From contig VGHV01000052.1 in NCBI GenBank assembly GCA_016868095.1, forward strand, positions 1 through 10,980: a DNA stretch of 10,980 nucleotides. Direction: 5' to 3'. This document shows positions 7,476-10,980 of this stretch, piece by piece (position 1 is the stretch's first letter; the number at the start of each line of letters is the position of its first letter). The DNA comes from Betaproteobacteria bacterium. Lineage in GTDB: Bacteria; Pseudomonadota; Gammaproteobacteria; Burkholderiales; Burkholderiaceae_E. A model generated the notes under the pieces. It did no database searches. It saw nothing but the letters and a program-made list of their open reading frames with translations, and was not told where the DNA came from. Both the position numbers and the translations under genes were made by a program.

Positions 7476-8539
7476 CGCTTCTTGCCGCCTATTAATGGGA
7501 GCCTTACCTTAAAGTCGGTTTCCCCGGGTTTACTGTCAAACTCAATGATCCCGCCATGTTGCTGGACTAAGGACTGAGCCATTGATAATCCGAGACCGCT
7601 GCCACCAGCCCGGCCGGTTACCAAGGGATAAAAGATCGATTCACGCAAATCAAGTGGCACCCCTGGGCCGTTGTCAATAACATGCAAGTCCAATGCCAAA
7701 CGATGTCGTACTCGACCAATCGTCACTTGGCGAGCTATGCGGGTTTTAAATGTGATTGTGCCCTGCCCCAGCATCGCTTGCGCGGCATTGCGAGCAAGAT
7801 TTAAGACCGCTTGGATGATTTGTTCAAGGTCGCCCTCAACCTCGGGAAGGCTTGCGTCATAGTCACGACAAAGGTTGATGCCCTTGGGATACTCAACCGT
7901 GATTAAGGAGCCAACACGATCGCATACTTGATGAATATTGAATAGTTCTATTTTTGGTAAATGTTTCTGAGGAGCGAGTAATCGGTCGACTAGCTTTTGC
8001 AAGCGGTCGGCTTCGCTGATGATGACCTGCGTGTATTCACGAAAGTGAGCACTAGGAAGATCGATTTCAAGCAATTGAGCTGCTCCGCGAATACCCCCCA
8101 GTGGATTCTTCACTTCATGAGCAAGATTTCTAAGTAATTCGTGGTTTGCCTTGGCGGAGTCATAAATTCGATTCTCACGATCAACCCGTCGCCTTTGCTC
8201 AAGTGCTTGAAATTCCAGCACGAGCCCCAAGTCAGCGCCTTCGGGCACAACGGCGGTGCAAGCACAATAAAGCGGCTCTCTGCCAGGCCTGGTCAAACTA
8301 AGTTCAAAGCGCTTGGCACCATACATCAAGCGCTTGCCGTCCCAGAACAAATGTTCGATCGGTGCGCCATCAACAAAGGAACGCCAAAAAGCCTGTCCCT
8401 GCAATGAACGAGAGGTGCACTCGAAGAGTTGCTCCGCAGCCAAATTCATGAATACAACATTGCCCGCGTGGTCGAGCAATACAATCGCTGAAGCAGCAAG
8501 ATTCAGCGAGGCAAAACTCGCATGCTCGATAGGCTTCAT
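7472..8539 (-). CDS. ntrB: Nitrogen regulation sensor kinase/phosphatase NtrB
   Basis: This 355-residue cytoplasmic histidine kinase/phosphatase (GlnL/NtrB) phosphorylates NtrC and is normally controlled by PII. There are no membrane segments. A PAS domain covers about 10-110 (SAIVLLDHAGNVVFMNLAAEQLF). The dimerisation/H-box region is LAHEVKNPLGGIRGAAQLL, with phosphoacceptor H141. The ATPase domain shows the N box LNLARNAAQAM (246-256), DNGPG (289-293) and GGSGLGLSMAQ (312-322). Size and domains match E. coli NtrB (349). AAGG lies five bases before the ATG, a suitable ribosome binding site. The gene lies 127 bases after glnA with a terminator between them, so expression comes from read-through or from a promoter in 8540-8611, where I find no convincing one. 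It overlaps ntrC by four bases. Confidence 0.96.
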   Translation of the reverse strand: MKPIEHASFASLNLAASAIVLLDHAGNVVFMNLAAEQLFECTSRSLQGQAFWRSFVDGAPIEHLFWDGKRLMYGAKRFELSLTRPGREPLYCACTAVVPEGADLGLVLEFQALEQRRRVDRENRIYDSAKANHELLRNLAHEVKNPLGGIRGAAQLLEIDLPSAHFREYTQVIISEADRLQKLVDRLLAPQKHLPKIELFNIHQVCDRVGSLITVEYPKGINLCRDYDASLPEVEGDLEQIIQAVLNLARNAAQAMLGQGTITFKTRIARQVTIGRVRHRLALDLHVIDNGPGVPLDLRESIFYPLVTGRAGGSGLGLSMAQSLVQQHGGIIEFDSKPGETDFKVRLPLIGGKKR

Positions 8540-8611
8540 TTAGGCCTTACGCAATATGAATAAGATCGGTATAAATCGCGTTCGTTCTGACTAAATCCTG
8601 ATCACCAATGC

Positions 8612-8643
8612 AAAAAAGGGGCGACTCAATGCGCCCCTTTTTT
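8612..8643 (-). terminator. Bidirectional intrinsic terminator after glnA
   Basis: This is a perfect 12-bp inverted repeat: AAAAAAGGGGCG, an 8-base loop, then CGCCCCTTTTTT. It has a six-pair GC stem and a run of six T on either strand. It begins 23 bases after the glnA stop codon. It should end most glnA transcripts before ntrB and leave low read-through, as between glnA and glnL in enteric bacteria. Confidence 0.9.
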
Positions 8644-8666
8644 CTAGGTCCTACATCAATGACTCA

Positions 8667-10082
8667 TTAAAGCGAGTAGTACATATCAAATTCGATAGGA
8701 TGCGTTGTCATACGGAACCGTGTGACTTCCTCCATCTTCAATGCGATAAATGCATCGATCATCTCATCGCTGAAGACACCTCCACGCGTTAAGAATTCGC
8801 GATCTTTATCGAGTTGCTCAAGTGCTTGGTCGAGGCTCGAGCAAACTGTAGGAATCTTTGCATCTTCTTCAGGTGGCAGATCGTAAAGATTCTTATCCGC
8901 CGCTTCACCCGGGTGAATCTTGTTTTGCACACCGTCAAGACCGGCCATTAGCATCGCTGCGAAGGCAAGATATGGATTGGCGGTCGGATCTGGGAAACGC
9001 ACTTCGATCCGACGTCCCTTCGGATTGCTCACATAAGGTATACGAATTGAAGCGGAGCGATTACGGGCTGAATAGGCAAGCTTGACCGGTGCTTCAAAGC
9101 CAGGCACAAGACGCTTATAAGAATTTGTACCAGGGTTTGTTATCGCATTGAGTGCACGTGCGTGCTTGATAATGCCGCCAATGTAGTAGAGCGCAAAGTC
9201 GGATAGTCCTGCGTATTTATCGCCAGCGAAGAGATTGTGTCCATCTTTCCACACAGACTGGTGGCAGTGCATCCCTGATCCGTTATCACCAACGACTGGC
9301 TTTGGCATAAAGGTAGCTGTTTTGCCATAACTTGCTGCAACGTTATGAACGACATATTTGAGCACTTGTGTCCAGTCAGCGCGCTGAACAAGTGTCGAAA
9401 ACCTGGTTCCGATTTCACATTGACCCGCGCCTGCGACTTCATGGTGGTGAACTTCAACGGGTACACCCATTTGCTCGAGTATCAAGCACATTTCAGAACG
9501 CATATCCTGAAAGGAGTCGACCGGGGGTACTGGGAAGTAGCCGCCCTTTACCGCGGGGCGATGAGCAAGGTTGCCTCCTTCGATATCCTTGCCACTACTC
9601 CATGAGGCCTCCTCGGAATGGATTTTCACCGAGCTTCCTGACATATCGGCCCACCAAGTAACCGAATCAAAAATGAAAAATTCAGGTTCTGGACCGAAGT
9701 AAGCCGTGTCGCCAATGCCCGATGCCTTCAGGTAAGCCTCGGCCCGCTTTGCGATGGACCGAGGATCGCGTGAATAACCCTTGCCGTCAGATGGCTCGAC
9801 CACATCACAACTCAAGATGAGTGTGGATTCTTCACGGAAAGGATCCATGTTAGCTGTTGTAGGATCTGGCATTAGCAGCATATCGGAGACTTCGATGCCC
9901 TTCCAACCTGCAATCGACGAGCCGTCAAATGCATGGCCAGCACTGAACTTTTCTTCATCAAACGCAGATACGGGCACGCTTACATGCTGCTCTTTACCGC
10001 GGGTGTCAGTGAAACGAAAATCGACAAACTTTACGTCGTTGTCTTTCACCATTTTTAGGACGTCTTGTACAGACTTCGACAT
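8667..10082 (-). CDS. glnA: Glutamine synthetase, type I (class I-beta)
   Basis: This enzyme joins ammonium to glutamate with ATP and is the main ammonium assimilation step; it acts as a cytosolic dodecamer. The sequence carries the GSI N-terminal segment [18 protein letters not shown], the early active-site loop FDGSSIAGW, metal ligands in [10 protein letters not shown] and [20 protein letters not shown], the glutamate/ATP segment [18 protein letters not shown] and [10 protein letters not shown]. The adenylylation tyrosine is in NLYDLPPEE (Tyr codon at 8883-8885), so regulation by GlnE adenylyltransferase is expected. Two ATGs are adjacent, at 10085 and 10082. GGAG at 10091-10094 lies five or eight bases upstream. 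I prefer 10082, which gives 471 residues starting MSKSVQDV like its relatives; 10085 adds one Met. Transcription appears to be under a sigma54 promoter with NtrC boxes. Confidence 0.98.
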   Translation of the reverse strand: MSKSVQDVLKMVKDNDVKFVDFRFTDTRGKEQHVSVPVSAFDEEKFSAGHAFDGSSIAGWKGIEVSDMLLMPDPTTANMDPFREESTLILSCDVVEPSDGKGYSRDPRSIAKRAEAYLKASGIGDTAYFGPEPEFFIFDSVTWWADMSGSSVKIHSEEASWSSGKDIEGGNLAHRPAVKGGYFPVPPVDSFQDMRSEMCLILEQMGVPVEVHHHEVAGAGQCEIGTRFSTLVQRADWTQVLKYVVHNVAASYGKTATFMPKPVVGDNGSGMHCHQSVWKDGHNLFAGDKYAGLSDFALYYIGGIIKHARALNAITNPGTNSYKRLVPGFEAPVKLAYSARNRSASIRIPYVSNPKGRRIEVRFPDPTANPYLAFAAMLMAGLDGVQNKIHPGEAADKNLYDLPPEEDAKIPTVCSSLDQALEQLDKDREFLTRGGVFSDEMIDAFIALKMEEVTRFRMTTHPIEFDMYYSL

Positions 10083-10108
10083 CATTTAATCTCCATGAGT
10101 TGAAGGGC

Positions 10109-10140
10109 AAAAAATTAGTACGGGTTGCTAGTGCGTCCCG
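10109..10140 (-). other. Hairpin plus T-run in the glnA leader
   Basis: On the minus strand CGGG-AC-GC-ACTA-GC-AA-CCCG (10140 to 10121) folds into a short stem with a symmetrical internal loop. Six bases later comes a run of six T (10114-10109), 24 bases before the glnA start. It resembles a weak terminator or attenuator, but the stem is short and the T-run is displaced. It may be only chance structure in the 5' leader. Confidence 0.3.
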
Positions 10141-10170
10141 ATAAGGCCTGAGAATTCTATTCGTTCAAAC

Positions 10171-10216
10171 CAATAAGACGGACTCAGCATGAACAATAAG
10201 ACAGGCTCAGCATGAA
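10171..10216. repeat. Imperfect 23-bp tandem direct repeat at the glnA promoter
   Basis: Two adjacent 23-base units (10171-10193 and 10194-10216) begin CAATAAGAC and end CTCAGCATGAA, differing at only two positions. The second unit contains the -12 part of the sigma54 promoter, and the predicted start site near 10198 is also inside it. The first unit lies in the untranslated leader. This looks like a recent local duplication. Confidence 0.9.
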
Positions 10217-10224
10217 GTGTGCCA
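10209..10224 (-). promoter_or_regulatory. Sigma54 (-24/-12) promoter of glnA
   Basis: On the minus strand TGGCACACTTCATGCT matches the sigma54 pattern TGGCAC-N5-TTGCW at all positions except one T. The invariant GG and GC are at the right distance. The predicted start is near 10198, giving a leader of about 115 bases before the glnA start codon. Two NtrC boxes lie upstream at typical enhancer distance. Confidence 0.8.
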
Positions 10225-10285
10225 GCGAAAGGTCCATATTCTTCAGGGCCTCGCGCACTTACATTTGGCTTGACAAGTCCTGGAT

Positions 10286-10302
10286 TGCTCAAATATGGTG
10301 CG
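10286..10302. promoter_or_regulatory. NtrC box, promoter-proximal (centre about -96)
   Basis: TGCTCAAATATGGTGCG matches the NtrC dyad TGCAC-N7-GTGCA at four of five bases in each half, with the inner TG of known enteric sites also present. Its centre lies about 96 bases upstream of the predicted sigma54 start and 30 bases from the distal box, about three helical turns. Confidence 0.7.
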
Positions 10303-10315
10303 TGCAATTGATATA

Positions 10316-10332
10316 TGCACTTTTATAGTGCA
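10316..10332. promoter_or_regulatory. NtrC box, promoter-distal (centre about -126)
   Basis: TGCACTTTTATAGTGCA is a perfect TGCAC-N7-GTGCA dyad, the NtrC enhancer consensus. A weaker related dyad, TGCAATTGATATATGCA (10303-10319), fills the space between the two boxes. The distal box touches the -10 element of the candidate sigma70 promoter and covers its start region, so bound NtrC should block that promoter. Confidence 0.8.
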
Positions 10333-10360
10333 TTATGCGCCCTTATGGCGAATCACCCAA
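10332..10360 (-). promoter_or_regulatory. Candidate sigma70 promoter of glnA (glnAp1-like)
   Basis: On the minus strand TTGGGT (complement of 10355-10360) and CATAAT (complement of 10332-10337) are separated by 17 bases. The -10 box matches at five of six positions; the -35 is weaker. The start would fall near 10325, inside the distal NtrC box. The -35 box reaches into the last codon of hemW. The layout resembles the NtrC-repressed glnAp1 of enteric bacteria. Confidence 0.45.
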
Positions 10361-10980
10361 AAAAAGAAGCTTGCAAGTCATTAAGAAAACGCCAGCCTAA
10401 GTCGCTTGCTCGCCAGCGCGTCGGATTTTGATCAAGCAGGCCCTTGCTGACTGCTTGATTGGCCATCTGAACGAGAACATTCGCCGGTAGCCCCGTGCGC
10501 TCCTGCCACCAGTGACTCGGCACCCCATCCTTCAATCGTAGGACGTTTAGCATAAATTCAAAGGGCAAGTCACTCGCAGCCAGCCATCGCTCTGTGCTGT
10601 GCTGCTTGCCTGATTCTGGCTTCAAGCAGTCCATGTAAAGCTCCGGACTTCGTCGCCGCACGGTACGCCTTATGCCCTGATGATCACTGATTTTCCCGTG
10701 TGCCCCCGCACCGATCCCTAAATAGTCGCCGAACTGCCAATAGTTAAGATTATGTCGGCAACGCTGCCCAGTTTGGGCCCAAGCCGATACTTCGTACTGC
10801 TCAAAGCCGGCATGCGCCAGATTCGACTCAATCAGCGATTGCATTGACTCGAGCAGACCCTCGTCAGGCATGCACGCTGGCGCGTGTTTAGCGAAGACGG
10901 TATTTGGCTCGAGGGTAAATTGATAAAGCGATAAATGGCTTAATCCTTCATCGACATAATGAAGAGCTGATGCTAAGTCG
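10353..10980 (-). CDS. hemW: Heme chaperone HemW, C-terminal part (runs off the window)
   Basis: The open frame continues to the window edge, so 208 residues plus the stop are visible; the N-terminal part with the radical-SAM CxxxCxxC cluster motif lies outside. The visible part starts with DLASALHYVDEGLSHLSLYQ and contains LEPNTVFAKH, then FGDYLGIGAGAHGKIS and FEFMLNVLRLKDG, all typical of the HemW/oxygen-independent coproporphyrinogen oxidase-like family. A C-terminal winged-helix-like HemN_C region ends the protein. HemW binds heme and is proposed to insert it into respiratory enzymes; members are often mislabelled HemN. An internal ATG at 10871 is not the start. The stop is 267 bases upstream of glnA on the same strand, with no clear terminator between them. 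Confidence 0.93.
   Translation of the reverse strand, partial: DLASALHYVDEGLSHLSLYQFTLEPNTVFAKHAPACMPDEGLLESMQSLIESNLAHAGFEQYEVSAWAQTGQRCRHNLNYWQFGDYLGIGAGAHGKISDHQGIRRTVRRRSPELYMDCLKPESGKQHSTERWLAASDLPFEFMLNVLRLKDGVPSHWWQERTGLPANVLVQMANQAVSKGLLDQNPTRWRASDLGWRFLNDLQASFFG

Noticed and set aside
8540..8611. Separate promoter or NtrC box for ntrBC
   Set aside because: TTATAC-like and TTGGTG-like pieces occur, but none has acceptable spacing, and no complete NtrC dyad is present.
9140..9661. Several open frames within and opposite glnA
   Set aside because: They overlap the most conserved part of glutamine synthetase and mutually overlap; shadows of a strongly biased coding sequence.
10270..10299. 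Plus-strand TTGACA with a TATGGT 18 bases later
   Set aside because: It points against glnA and hemW toward no plus-strand gene, the -10 is poor, and the same bases are better explained as part of an NtrC box.
10338..10351. Small CGCC/GGCG hairpin after hemW as a terminator
   Set aside because: A four-pair stem without a following T-run; it is more likely part of the promoter spacer.

Overview
The window looks like the chromosome of a betaproteobacterium, most likely of the order Burkholderiales, with moderate, near-even base composition. The case rests on the kind and order of genes: hemW, glnA, ntrB, ntrC, xthA, an M3 oligopeptidase, folD, and a LuxR-type response regulator. It is also supported by the glutamine synthetase sequence, a class I-beta enzyme with an adenylylation tyrosine. 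This assignment is inference from recognised families; no search was run.

Layout. Positions 1-841 (+) hold the last codons of an unidentified gene and a LuxR/FixJ-type response regulator with a partly degenerate receiver. Positions 830-1952 (-) form a probable unit of tRNA-Ala(GGC), tRNA-Glu(TTC) and a DMT/EamA transporter. It is read from a clear sigma70 promoter, and its 3' end overlaps the regulator gene. Positions 2041-5878 (+) hold folD (one-carbon metabolism), an oligopeptidase A-like M3 metallopeptidase and exodeoxyribonuclease III. The last two are translationally overlapped. Positions 5880-10082 (-) carry the nitrogen-control genes glnA, ntrB and ntrC. A strong bidirectional terminator separates glnA from ntrBC, and ntrB and ntrC overlap by four bases. 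Positions 10353-10980 (-) are the C-terminal part of hemW, which continues beyond the window.

How the genes work together. The best non-coding signal is the 267-base gap upstream of glnA. It contains a near-consensus sigma54 (-24/-12) promoter and two 17-bp NtrC boxes (TGCAC-N7-GTGCA type) centred about 30 bp apart, at roughly -96 and -126. A candidate sigma70 promoter has its -10 box touching the distal NtrC box. This closely resembles the enteric glnAp1/glnAp2 arrangement. The NtrB kinase and NtrC activator encoded just downstream would work on it: NtrC~P would switch transcription from the housekeeping promoter to the sigma54 promoter under nitrogen limitation. A 23-bp imperfect tandem duplication overlaps the -12 element and the predicted start.

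I see no CRISPR array, transposon, prophage or defence system, and no previously undescribed multi-gene system. The window is mostly conserved housekeeping DNA. The points worth a second look are regulatory: the glnA control region, the tRNA-transporter fusion transcript, tightly packed convergent gene ends, and unusual domains in two regulators.
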